DNA of 10,677 nt from the NCBI GenBank assembly GCA_030037695.1, contig JASHQF010000116.1, forward strand, positions 1 through 10,677. The letters are read 5' to 3'. Positions within the stretch are counted from its first letter, which is position 1, and each line of letters starts with the position of its first letter. The position numbers and the translations under genes are program-made. Below are positions 1 through 6,512 of the stretch, piece after piece. The DNA comes from Thermoplasmata archaeon (GTDB lineage Archaea > Thermoplasmatota > Thermoplasmata > Lutacidiplasmatales > UBA184). The notes beneath the pieces are model-generated. The model was given only the letters and a program-made list of their open reading frames with translations. It searched no databases and was not told the DNA's origin.

Positions 1-321
1 GCATGCGGCGGCGACCTCGGCCTCCGTGACGGAGCAGACACTGCACAGGTCCTGGGTGAGCAACAGGTCGGGGCGAAGGGCGCGTAGCGCGGGGAGGTCG
101 AGCCAGTACAGGCTCTCCCCGCGTCCCCGGGTCGTTTGGACGCGCGCGTCGATCTCCCGCGAAGGCGCCGACGCGTCCAGGGTCTTGGGCCGCATCACCG
201 CAGGGAGCTCCGTTACGGCGGCGGGGTAGTCGCACTCGGAGCTCCGACCGACCAATTCGGCACCGTGGCCCAGCGCGCAGACGATCTCGGTGGCGCTCGG
301 AAGGAGCGAGACGACGCGCAC
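1..321 (-). CDS. BtuF-like ABC-type substrate-binding (cobalamin-binding) protein, partial at left edge
   Basis: The frame is open from a GTG at 319-321 to base 1, giving the first 107 residues; the C-terminus lies outside the window. The N-terminus reads VRVVSLLPSATEIVCALG, followed by GRSSECDYP (residues 25-33), a P-S-R-E-I-D segment (53-58) and RPDLLLTQDLCSVC (83-96). This order matches the periplasmic-binding-protein-2 (BtuF/FhuD) fold as found in proteins annotated as cobalamin-binding or ABC substrate-binding. There is no signal peptide or lipobox: the protein starts directly at the first beta strand, so this subgroup is probably cytoplasmic and may not serve a transporter. The cysteines at 93 and 96 are part of the family pattern. 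The GTG is the only sensible start, because an in-frame TAA lies 12 codons upstream; GAGG about 10 bases before it could be a ribosome-binding site. The gene follows the TPR gene after 32 bases, so co-transcription is likely. The ligand is not shown by the sequence. Confidence 0.82.
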   Translation of the reverse strand, partial: MRVVSLLPSATEIVCALGHGAELVGRSSECDYPAAVTELPAVMRPKTLDASAPSREIDARVQTTRGRGESLYWLDLPALRALRPDLLLTQDLCSVCSVTEAEVAAAC

Positions 322-353
322 GACCCGCCTCGGGGCGGTCTTCCGGGCGGCCG

Positions 354-1466
354 CTACTTACGTTTGCGGGTCGTGGGTCGGACGCGGCGGCGGGAGGTCG
401 GCGCCCGGCGCGAGGCCCCGGCCCGGGGGGACCTGGTCGCGGACTCGCCCGGGGTACCGGACGCTCCCGGCGCGGGCGCCGCGTACGTCGTCGAGATGCC
501 CGCCGGGAGCGGGCGACGCGGGGAGGGCAGGCCCAAGTGCTCGCAGAGCGCCACCTCTCGCTCGAACGGTAGCCCGAGACGCCGGGCCTCCTCGCGCTCC
601 GATTCGCCGAGGTCCGACCGGCCCGTCCGGATCAGAGCCACGCCGTGGAGGAACCGGAGCTGGGCGTCCTCGGGGGTCCGAGAGAGCATCGCCTCGATCT
701 CCACGAGCGCGCTCGACCAGTCCCCGAGATCGACGAGCGCGGCGACGAGGTGGGCTCGGACCTCGGTCCGGGCGTCGTCCTCGGCGAGGAGCGCACGGTA
801 GACCTCGACCTCGCGTCGGGGCTCGGCCTTGGCTCCTAGCACCGCGGCTTTGCCGAGCCGAGCCTCGAGATCGTCCGGCCGTACCGCGAGCACCTCGTCG
901 AACAGCCGGTCCGCGTCGTCGCTGAGGCCGAGAGCCAGGAGCGACCGGCCGATTCCGACCTTGGCCGGGAGGAACTCCGGCTTCATCTCGGAGGCCTGGC
1001 GGTAGAACCGGAGGGCGAGCGCCGGCACGCCCCAATCGAGCCAGGTCCGGGCACGGTGGACGACCTCGTCCAGCTGCTGCGCGCTCGGAAGGAGCCGCGG
1101 ATGCGGGGCGCGGGCCGGCCGAGGCTCCTCCCCCAAGAGACTGCCGAGCCCGAGCTGGCGCGTGAGCTCGGCGAACCGGGGCCCCTCGAGCACCGTCCCG
1201 CCCCGCTTCACGATCTCCTGGGAGAGCAACAGCGGCAGCCGGCCCGGCGTGAACACCACGAGCCGCGCCGAGACATTCCCACCCTCCCCGGACAGCTTGC
1301 GAACGGCCTCCAGCGAGACCTTCGTGGGGTCTTCGAGGAAGGCAAAGAGGAAGCCGTCCCCCGTTTCGAGCAGGAGCCCCTCGTCGATCGGTTTCGCGGC
1401 ACCGAACGACTGCCCCATCGCGGACACGAGCTCCCCGGCGAGCTGCGTGAACGGGGCGGACGCCAT
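354..1466 (-). CDS. TPR-repeat protein with N-terminal nuclease-fold-like domain and basic C-terminal tail
   Basis: This 370-residue protein has three visible parts. Residues about 25-112 form an alpha/beta domain (LLLETGDGFLFAFLEDP, then ARLVVFTPGRLPLLLSQEIVKRGG and TVLEGPRFAELTRQLGLG); the ending pattern of strand, helix, short strand and helix recalls restriction-endonuclease-like domains in archaeal proteins, but I see no clear catalytic D-ExK set. Residues about 130-300 are helical repeats of TPR type (for example AKVGIGRSLLALGLSDDADRL at 168-188 and ARLGKAAVLGAKAEPRREVE after it). Residues about 315-370 are a Pro/Ser/Thr/Arg-rich tail ending in TTRKRK, probably disordered and possibly nucleic-acid-binding. 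The ATG start lies 28 bases from the centre of a TATA-like box, so the message is probably leaderless. TPR proteins are scaffolds; partner and role are unknown. It is divergent from the GGPP synthase gene and precedes the BtuF-like gene. Confidence 0.8.
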   Translation of the reverse strand: MASAPFTQLAGELVSAMGQSFGAAKPIDEGLLLETGDGFLFAFLEDPTKVSLEAVRKLSGEGGNVSARLVVFTPGRLPLLLSQEIVKRGGTVLEGPRFAELTRQLGLGSLLGEEPRPARAPHPRLLPSAQQLDEVVHRARTWLDWGVPALALRFYRQASEMKPEFLPAKVGIGRSLLALGLSDDADRLFDEVLAVRPDDLEARLGKAAVLGAKAEPRREVEVYRALLAEDDARTEVRAHLVAALVDLGDWSSALVEIEAMLSRTPEDAQLRFLHGVALIRTGRSDLGESEREEARRLGLPFEREVALCEHLGLPSPRRPLPAGISTTYAAPAPGASGTPGESATRSPRAGASRRAPTSRRRVRPTTRKRK

Positions 1467-1489
1467 CGGAGCGTGCGAACGTGCGGTGC

Positions 1490-1498
1490 GTTAAATAC
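1490..1498. promoter_or_regulatory. Shared bidirectional TATA-like element between the TPR gene and GGPP synthase gene
   Basis: The 55-base divergent gap is GC-rich except for TTAAATA at 1491-1497, which reads TATTTAA on the other strand. Its centre (1494) is 28 bases from the first base of each start codon, 1466 on the minus strand and 1522 on the plus strand. A single TBP site could therefore drive two leaderless messages. The plus-strand reading (GTTAAATA) is closer to the archaeal TATA consensus than the minus-strand one. I see no clear purine-rich BRE on either side. Confidence 0.6.
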
Positions 1499-1521
1499 CA
1501 TGAGAGTCCACGCGCAGGTTC

Positions 1522-2583
1522 GTGGACCTCGCGGCGCTCTACCGTCACGTGCCGGCGGTCGAGCGATGGCTGCGCGGGTCGTACGCCGGGGCCCGCAAGG
1601 CGGCGCCGCGGAGCGCCCGCGCCTATCTGGATGTCACGACCGAGTTCACCCTCCGCGGGGGCAAGCGGTTCCGTGCGGTCCTGGTGCTCGCGGGGTACCA
1701 CCTTGCGACCGGACGCTCCCCCGCACCGGTCATTCCCGCCGCGGCCGGGTTGGAGCATTTCCAGAGCTGGATGCTGATCCACGACGATATCATCGACCAC
1801 GCGACGCAGCGGCGCGGGGGTCCGACCGTCCACCTCACGATGGCCGGCCGGCATCGCGCCGAGCGCCTTCAGGGGAACCCCGAGGAGTACGGCTCCGGCG
1901 TCGGGATCACGCTGGGCGACCTCGAGGAACCGTTCACGGTGGAGGCGATCCTCGCCGTCCGCGCACCGCCCGGGGCCCGGCTCGCCGCGGTCGAGGAGTA
2001 CGCGCGGATGACCCGGCTCACAGCCTACGGCCAGTTGCTCGACCTCCGCAACGGGAACCTCGATCCGGCCCAGGTGACGGAAGAGGACGTGCTCGAGGTC
2101 CATCGCCTCAAGTCGGCGGTCTACACGGTGGCGGCGCCCCTCGCGATCGGGGGGTTGCTCGGCGGAGCGTCGCGCGGTCGTCTCGCGGCCCTCGAATCGG
2201 CCGCCCTCGACCTCGGCATCGCCTTCCAGCTCCGGGACGACCTGCTCGGCGCGGGTTTCGATGCGGCCGGGATCGGCAAATCGGCGAACGACCTCGTCGA
2301 AGGGAAGCGGACCCTGCTCGTCGTGGTCGCCTGGCGCGAGGGCTCTCTCGCGGACCGGCGTATCTTGCGTAGCGTGCTCGGGAACCCGCACGCGAGGCCC
2401 AAGGAAGTTGAGGCCGCGAGGTCGGTCCTCCAACGGACCGGTAGCGTCGACTATTCCGAGGCGCGCATCCGTGCGCTCACCGACCGCGCCCTCCGAACGA
2501 TCGCCCGAAGCCGGACGATCCGGCCGGGGGCCCGTCCCCTCCTAGGGGAGATCGCCCAACGCCTGACGCAGCGGTCCGTCTAG
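1522..2583 (+). CDS. Polyprenyl diphosphate synthase, probably geranylgeranyl diphosphate synthase
   Basis: This 353-residue trans-isoprenyl diphosphate synthase condenses IPP with allylic diphosphates; in archaea it makes the C20 (or C25) chain for ether lipids. Visible motifs in order are GGKR (46-49), the first Asp-rich motif DDIID (88-92) followed by RRGGPTVH, GQ (170-171), LKSA (196-199), FQLRDD (235-240) and GKRT (261-264). The second Asp-rich motif is DDLLG rather than DDxxD, with Gly243 at the last position; this variant also occurs in actinobacterial-type synthases. The fifth residue before the first motif is Trp83; a bulky residue there fits archaeal type I GGPP synthases, which suggests a C20 product, but this is inference. 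The start is GTG at 1522, placed 28 bases from the shared TATA box, so translation is probably leaderless. The stop lies 7 bases from the stop of the convergent prefoldin gene. Confidence 0.92.
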   Translation: MDLAALYRHVPAVERWLRGSYAGARKAAPRSARAYLDVTTEFTLRGGKRFRAVLVLAGYHLATGRSPAPVIPAAAGLEHFQSWMLIHDDIIDHATQRRGGPTVHLTMAGRHRAERLQGNPEEYGSGVGITLGDLEEPFTVEAILAVRAPPGARLAAVEEYARMTRLTAYGQLLDLRNGNLDPAQVTEEDVLEVHRLKSAVYTVAAPLAIGGLLGGASRGRLAALESAALDLGIAFQLRDDLLGAGFDAAGIGKSANDLVEGKRTLLVVVAWREGSLADRRILRSVLGNPHARPKEVEAARSVLQRTGSVDYSEARIRALTDRALRTIARSRTIRPGARPLLGEIAQRLTQRSV

Positions 2584-2590
2584 GGCAGGG

Positions 2591-2971
2591 CTAGGCGTCC
2601 CCTTCCTCGGTCCGCTCCGGGGTCACGCCCGCGGCCTGGAGCTGCTGGGCGAGGTCCTGCTGCATCGTGGTGTACCGCTCCTTGAGGTGGTTCTCCTGCC
2701 GCTCGGCCCCCTTCTGGCGGACCTCGAGGGTCTCCTTCTCCTCCGTCAACAGGTCCTCGACCTCTTTGCGCCCCTTGGCGCGGACCAGGAGCCCGCCGAT
2801 GGGGCGGTAGATCACCGCGTCCTCAGCGACCGACTTGAGCTCGTCCAACGTGTGCGTGATCTCCCGCACGCGCAGATCGAGCTGGAGGCGCTGCTGCTGG
2901 GTGGCGCCGAGCTCCTGCTGGAGCCGCTGGAACTGCTTGAGATCGTTCTGGAGCTTGGCGGGCAGGGCCAC
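2591..2971 (-). CDS. pfdB: Prefoldin beta subunit
   Basis: This 126-residue protein is the beta subunit of prefoldin, the alpha2-beta4 hexameric co-chaperone that captures unfolded proteins in the cytosol and hands them to the thermosome. It shows two long coiled-coil helices (about residues 5-48 and 70-114) joined by the beta-hairpin segment DAVIYRPIGGLLVRAKGRKEV (about 51-71), which is the family signature. The length is close to the usual 115-125. It starts with GTG at 2971. The tail GVTPERTEEGDA is acidic and probably flexible. It is the last gene of the purB-pcc1-pfdB cluster. The Pcc1-prefoldin beta neighbourhood is a recurrent archaeal arrangement. A TATA-like TTATCT sits about 25 bases upstream, inside pcc1, so it may also have its own leaderless promoter. 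Confidence 0.94.
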   Translation of the reverse strand: MALPAKLQNDLKQFQRLQQELGATQQQRLQLDLRVREITHTLDELKSVAEDAVIYRPIGGLLVRAKGRKEVEDLLTEEKETLEVRQKGAERQENHLKERYTTMQQDLAQQLQAAGVTPERTEEGDA

Positions 2972-3281
2972 GGCGGCCCGACCGGGGGCGGGAGATAACG
3001 GCTTCGGGAGGGGACGCGCGCCGGGCGGCGCGCTCCGCCGACCGGGCGGTGGCCAGGACGAGCCCGGTCCATCCGAGCAGGGTGTTCACCGCCGCGCGGA
3101 GCGCCCCCGCGTCGTCCGCCCGCAGGGTGATCTCGACCACCCGGCCCTGCCGTGTGCCGATCGTCGCCCGGCCGCGGGGGGTCTCGCGGGCGAGCTCGGG
3201 CCGGAGGATCCGGACGAGCCGATGCGCCTCGCGCGCACCGGAGAGGGCGACGTCGATCGAGGCCGTCCAGCCCCGGCTCAT
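2823..3281 (-). CDS. pcc1: KEOPS complex subunit Pcc1, with long overlap into pfdB
   Basis: Residues about 5-83 match the small Pcc1/CTAG-type fold: SIDVALSGAREAHRLVRILR, ATIGTRQGRVVEITLRADD and AGALRAAVNTLLGWTGL appear in order. Pcc1 is the dimerisation subunit of KEOPS, which with Kae1, Bud32 and Cgi121 makes t6A37 on ANN-decoding tRNAs. Family members are usually about 75-95 residues; this frame does not stop until 2823, giving 152 residues, the last ~65 being Arg/Pro/Ala-rich. That tail is read from the same DNA as the first ~50 codons of pfdB in another frame, an overlap of 149 bases. The tail may be real, or a frameshift or read error may have removed a stop near 2980-3030. The start overlaps the purB stop (ATGA at 3278-3281), which suggests translational coupling. 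Confidence 0.85.
   Translation of the reverse strand: MSRGWTASIDVALSGAREAHRLVRILRPELARETPRGRATIGTRQGRVVEITLRADDAGALRAAVNTLLGWTGLVLATARSAERAARRASPPEAVISRPRSGRRGPARQAPERSQAVPAAPAGARRHPAAAPPARSARAGDHAHVGRAQVGR
2993..2999 (-). promoter_or_regulatory. Possible internal TATA-like box for pfdB
   Basis: On the minus strand GTTATCT stands out in GC-rich sequence inside the 3' part of pcc1, centred about 25 bases from the pfdB GTG. The spacing fits a leaderless archaeal promoter and the core TTATCTCC is repeated exactly in front of the HAD phosphatase gene. It could simply be coding sequence. Confidence 0.4.
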
Positions 3282-4645
3282 CCCCTAAGCTCGTCGTCCA
3301 GCCGGGCCAGGATCCGATCGGTCTTCTCCGCCGCGGCCTGGACGTACGGCGCCGGGTCGAGAGCCCGCTCGATCTCCTCGGGAGGGAGGAGCTGACGTAC
3401 CGCGGGGTCGTTCCGCACCCGCGTCGCGAGGCTGGGGCCGGTCCCGCCCTCCAGGGCGAGCCGCCGGACCGTCGCATGAGCTTCCGCACGGGCGAGCCCG
3501 TGCCGCGTGAGCGCGAGCATGAGGTTCTCCGACATCACCGCCCCGGCCGATCCGTCGAGGGCCGAGCGCATCCGCCCGGCATCGACCTCGAGACCGGCGA
3601 ACACCTCGGTCAGCTTGGTGAGGAGGTCGTCGGTCAGCACGATCGCATGGGGGACGACGATTCGCTCGTTGGCCGAGTTGGCGAGGTCCCGTTCGTGCCA
3701 CTGGACCATGTTCTCGAGCGGGACCGGGGCGAGCGCCCGCACGAACCGAGCGAGGCTAGTGACGTTCTCGGTGACGATCGGGTTGCGCTTCTGGGCCATC
3801 GTGCTCGAGCCGACCTGCCCGGTGCGGTCGAACGGCTCAGCGACCTCGCCGATCTCCGTCCGCTGAAGGTTCCGCACTTCCGTGGCGAGCCGCTCCGCGG
3901 TCGACGCGACCAGCGCGAGGAAGCCTGCGAGCTCGGCGAGGCGGTCCCGTCCGACGATCTGCGACGGCGCCTCCTCCGCGCGAAGATCGAGACGGTGCAT
4001 GACCCCCGCCTCCACCTCCGGACCCTTCCCGGCGAATCCCGCCCCGGTTCCGACCGCGCCGGCGACCTTGCCGACCAGGAGGCGAGGGGCGAGCTCGTCC
4101 AGACGCCGCCGGTGGCGGGCGACCTCCGCCGCCGCGACCGCCATCTTGTAGCCGAAGGAGAACGGAACCCCCTGCTGGCCGTGGGTCCGTGCCACCTCCG
4201 GGGTAGCGCGGTGACGGCGGGCGAGGGCGGCCAGGGTCGTCGCGAGCTCCGTGAGGTCGGTCCGGAGGAGCTCCACGCACCGGCGCAGCTCGAGGGCGGA
4301 GGCGGTCTCCGTGATGTCGGCGCTGGTCGCCCCGAAATGGACCCATCGACCGGACGGACCCGCCGCCTCCGCGAGCGCGAGGGCGATCGCCATCACGTCG
4401 TGGCGGGTCGTCCGCTCGAGCTCGTCGACGCGGGCGAGCGAGACCGCGGTAAGGTTCGCGGCCCGGCCGATCGCAGCAGCGTCCGCCCGAGGGACCAGGC
4501 CCGCGTCCGCCTCCGACTCCGCGAGCGCGGCCTCGACCTTCAGCGCGCGCTCGAGCCGCGCCGCGCGGGAGAAGATCTCCCGGACCTCCGCGCGACCGTA
4601 GCGGAACTCCAGCGGACAGAACAGCTCGGCGGTATCGTCCGTCAC
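3278..4645 (-). CDS. purB: Adenylosuccinate lyase
   Basis: This 455-residue enzyme of the fumarase/aspartase superfamily cleaves SAICAR to AICAR and adenylosuccinate to AMP, each with release of fumarate, in cytosolic purine synthesis. Visible motifs are HFGATSADITET (103-114), RTHGQQGVPFSFG (153-165, with the active-site His155), the superfamily signature GSSTMAQKRNP (279-289, flexible-loop catalytic serine, normally SSxMPxKxNP) and WHERDLANSANER (316-328). Ala284 in place of Pro within the signature is a small deviation. Length is normal for the short archaeal/Bacillus type. The start is GTG at 4645, with a TATA-like ATAAATA about 25 bases upstream, so translation is probably leaderless. 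It leads a cluster with pcc1 and pfdB and overlaps pcc1 by 4 bases. An argininosuccinate lyase or CMLE assignment is less likely given the WHERD-type loop. Confidence 0.92.
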   Translation of the reverse strand: MTDDTAELFCPLEFRYGRAEVREIFSRAARLERALKVEAALAESEADAGLVPRADAAAIGRAANLTAVSLARVDELERTTRHDVMAIALALAEAAGPSGRWVHFGATSADITETASALELRRCVELLRTDLTELATTLAALARRHRATPEVARTHGQQGVPFSFGYKMAVAAAEVARHRRRLDELAPRLLVGKVAGAVGTGAGFAGKGPEVEAGVMHRLDLRAEEAPSQIVGRDRLAELAGFLALVASTAERLATEVRNLQRTEIGEVAEPFDRTGQVGSSTMAQKRNPIVTENVTSLARFVRALAPVPLENMVQWHERDLANSANERIVVPHAIVLTDDLLTKLTEVFAGLEVDAGRMRSALDGSAGAVMSENLMLALTRHGLARAEAHATVRRLALEGGTGPSLATRVRNDPAVRQLLPPEEIERALDPAPYVQAAAEKTDRILARLDDELRG

Positions 4646-4666
4646 GGGCCCGAACCGGGTTCGACG

Positions 4667-4673
4667 TATTTAT
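4667..4673 (-). promoter_or_regulatory. TATA-like box of the purB-pcc1-pfdB cluster
   Basis: The minus strand reads GATAAATAC, with ATAAATA centred at 4670, 25 bases before the purB GTG. It is the most AT-rich spot in the 120-base divergent gap and fits the leaderless spacing seen at the other starts in this window. Confidence 0.6.
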
Positions 4674-4729
4674 CGCTGGCCGGACGCGCGCCCCGGTCGA
4701 ATCTGCCGGCTCGGTCGGTCGGCGGTGCC

Positions 4730-4738
4730 GATTTGAAC
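4730..4738 (+). promoter_or_regulatory. Weak TATA-like element upstream of carbamate kinase
   Basis: GATTTGAAC is the only AT-leaning stretch in the expected region upstream of the ATG at 4766, centred about 31 bases before it. The match to a TATA box is poor, so this is a tentative mark. The remainder of the gap between purB and this gene (4646-4765) shows nothing else I can name. Confidence 0.25.
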
Positions 4739-4765
4739 CGGGGAGAGGCTCGCTGCCGGTCGACG

Positions 4766-5716
4766 ATGCCGGGAGCGCTCGTGGCCCTGGGAGGGAACGC
4801 CCTGCTCCCCCGGGGGGCTCGGGGGTCGTGGGAGGAGGCCCGGAGCCGGATGCGGGCGACCGCCCAGACGCTCGCCCGGATCGCGCGACGCTACCGCCCT
4901 CTCGTGCTCACGCACGGGAACGGTCCCCAGGTGGGGCTCCTGCTCCGCCAGTCCGAGCTCGCGGCCCGCGAGGTCCCCCCGTCTCCCCTCGACGTCCTCG
5001 ACGCAGAGACCCAGGGCGAGGTCGGTTACCTCATCCAGAGCGAGCTCGAGCCCGCCCTCCGGCGCGCGGGGAGCCGCCTCGACGTGCTCGCGCTCGTGTG
5101 CCGCACCGAGGTCCGGGGGAGCGATCCGGCGTTCCGGCGACCCACGAAGCCGATCGGTCGGTTCTACAGCGAACAGGAAGCGCGACTCCTCCGCAAGCAA
5201 CACGGCTGGACGATGGCGCACGACCCCGCGCGCGGAGGCTGGCGACGGCTCGTCGCCTCGCCCGTGCCGCTCCGCTGGCTCGAAGGTCCGGCGGTCCGCC
5301 GACTCCTGAGCTCTTCGGCGGGTCGCTCCTGTGTCCTGGTGGTCTCGGGCGGGGGCGGCATACCGGTCGTCCGGCGGAGCCGGGCGAACTACGCCGGGGT
5401 CGAGGCGGTGATCGACAAAGACCGGGCCGCCGCGTTGGTCGCGCACGAGCTCGGGCTCCCGACCTTCGTGATCGTCACCGATGTCCCCGGAGCTGCGGTC
5501 AGCTTCGGTCGACCCGGCGAGCGGTGGCTCCACGAGACCTCTCGCGAGGAGTTGGAACGCTACTGGCGCGCAGGGGAGTTCGCCGAAGGGAGCATGGGTC
5601 CCAAGGTGGAGGCCGGGCTTGACTTCCTCCGGCGGGGCGGCCGACGCTTCGTCATCACGGACATCCCGTCGCTCGCCCGAGCCCTCGACGGTCACGCGGG
5701 CACCCGAGTGACCTAG
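4766..5716 (+). CDS. arcC: Carbamate kinase
   Basis: This 316-residue amino-acid-kinase-fold enzyme interconverts carbamoyl phosphate + ADP and carbamate + ATP; in archaea it may serve arginine or purine breakdown for ATP, or supply carbamoyl phosphate. Key signatures are ALGGNAL (7-13), LTHGNGPQVG (48-57), DAETQGEVGYL (79-89), PTKPIGRFYSEQEA (126-139), SGGGGIPV (194-201), EAVIDKDRAAALVA (213-226) and GSMGPKVEA (275-283). All nucleotide- and carbamate-binding elements expected of the family are present and the length is typical (about 310). The ATG at 4766 is chosen because the conserved first strand begins directly after it; the frame stays open for about 1.6 kb upstream, but that sequence is antisense to purB. 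No arginine deiminase or ornithine carbamoyltransferase gene is present here to tell which pathway it serves. Its stop shares the CTAG at 5713-5716 with the convergent neighbour. Confidence 0.93.
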   Translation: MPGALVALGGNALLPRGARGSWEEARSRMRATAQTLARIARRYRPLVLTHGNGPQVGLLLRQSELAAREVPPSPLDVLDAETQGEVGYLIQSELEPALRRAGSRLDVLALVCRTEVRGSDPAFRRPTKPIGRFYSEQEARLLRKQHGWTMAHDPARGGWRRLVASPVPLRWLEGPAVRRLLSSSAGRSCVLVVSGGGGIPVVRRSRANYAGVEAVIDKDRAAALVAHELGLPTFVIVTDVPGAAVSFGRPGERWLHETSREELERYWRAGEFAEGSMGPKVEAGLDFLRRGGRRFVITDIPSLARALDGHAGTRVT

Positions 5717-6471
5717 GCAGGGCCCGCGGTCCGGTCCCGAAGCCAGCGATCGATCCCGGTACCGTACTGCATCGCCCGCTTGGGGCGGTGGGCGACCACG
5801 TCGGGTACTCCCCGACGTACGGCCCATCGACGGAACTCCGCCTTCGGCTCGCCGGGGGAGTAGCGCGCCGCGATCGGGAGGGAGGTTGCGGCCTGGACCA
5901 CCGCGGGATCCAGATACGGCGCGACCACCCGGCGTCCCATCGCCGCCGCGATCCGCTCGGTCCGCGGCCAGTCGTCGTGCTGCAGTTGCTCGAGATCCTG
6001 GCGGCTCCGTTCGGCCGCCGCGTCCGCGGTCAGGCCCTGGAAATGTCGGTACCCGAGGAACAGTTCGTCCGCTCCCTGGCCGCAGAGGATCGTACCCTCC
6101 GGGGCGTGCTGCACGGCCGTGGCGAGCGCGAGGAAGATCGCCTGACGTGCCCGGGGCAGCTGTGAGAGCTCGCTCCCGGCCGACCGCAGCCCGCTCTCGA
6201 GCGCAGCGTCGTCGACGACCGCTCCTCGCCAGGGAAGGTCCAACGCGCTCGCCGCTTCCTTGGCGGCCGACAGATCCGCCGCGCCGGGCCGTCCCACGGT
6301 CAGGAGGGCGAGGTCGCCCCGGTCCCGAAGCATCCACGCCAGCACCCCCGAGTCGACCCCGCCGGAGAAGAGCACGACGAGAGGACCGGGCGTGGTTCGC
6401 CAGGGGGCCAACGCGGCGTCGAGGGCGGGACCGAACGTCCTCTCGAGGTCCGCCTCCCCTTCCCCGGACAT
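5713..6471 (-). CDS. Stand-alone asparagine-synthase-like (AsnB C-terminal domain) ATP pyrophosphatase
   Basis: The 252-residue protein has only the synthetase half of class II asparagine synthases. It carries the PP-loop SGGVDS (36-41), GQGADELFLGY (131-141, equivalent to SGxGADELFGGY), APYLDP (184-189) and KRAMQYGTGI (231-240), all in the family order. These bind ATP, form the acyl-adenylate and dock the amino-acid substrate. The N-terminal Ntn glutaminase domain with its catalytic Cys2 is absent, and no glutaminase gene is adjacent, so it would need free ammonia or a separate amide donor, or act on another substrate. Full AsnB is about 500-630 residues; short archaeal versions exist, but their function is not settled. 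The ATG at 6471 has no TATA box at leaderless distance; the nearest AT-rich spot (6506-6512) would give a leader of about 10 bases. True asparagine synthesis is possible but not shown. Confidence 0.85.
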   Translation of the reverse strand: MSGEGEADLERTFGPALDAALAPWRTTPGPLVVLFSGGVDSGVLAWMLRDRGDLALLTVGRPGAADLSAAKEAASALDLPWRGAVVDDAALESGLRSAGSELSQLPRARQAIFLALATAVQHAPEGTILCGQGADELFLGYRHFQGLTADAAAERSRQDLEQLQHDDWPRTERIAAAMGRRVVAPYLDPAVVQAATSLPIAARYSPGEPKAEFRRWAVRRGVPDVVAHRPKRAMQYGTGIDRWLRDRTAGPA

Positions 6472-6505
6472 CGGCCTACCGTTCGACCCAGCCGGCGCCC
6501 GCGAC

Positions 6506-6512
6506 CTTATCT
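6506..6512 (+). promoter_or_regulatory. TATA-like box of the HAD phosphatase gene, possibly shared with the divergent gene
   Basis: CTTATCT is centred about 27 bases before the ATG at 6536, fitting a leaderless message. The longer string TTATCTCCC also occurs before pfdB. Read on the minus strand (AGATAAG) it lies about 38 bases from the start of the divergent asparagine-synthase-like gene and is the only AT-rich site in the 64-base gap, so it may serve both. Confidence 0.5.

Noticed and set aside
136..925. Open plus-strand frames opposite the BtuF-like and TPR genes
   Set aside because: Low-complexity Arg/Ser/Pro translations with no recognisable domain, fully antisense to real genes.
1499..1521. 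ATG at 1499 as the GGPP synthase start
   Set aside because: It is in a different frame from the synthase and falls directly next to the TATA-like box.
358..2433. Very long open frame on the minus strand covering both the TPR and GGPP synthase genes
   Set aside because: It reads as Arg/Pro-rich sequence without family motifs and crosses the divergent promoter; it is the GC-rich shadow of two well-supported genes.
3152..4765. Long in-frame upstream extension of carbamate kinase
   Set aside because: It lies antisense to purB and has no family similarity; the kinase fold begins right after the ATG at 4766.
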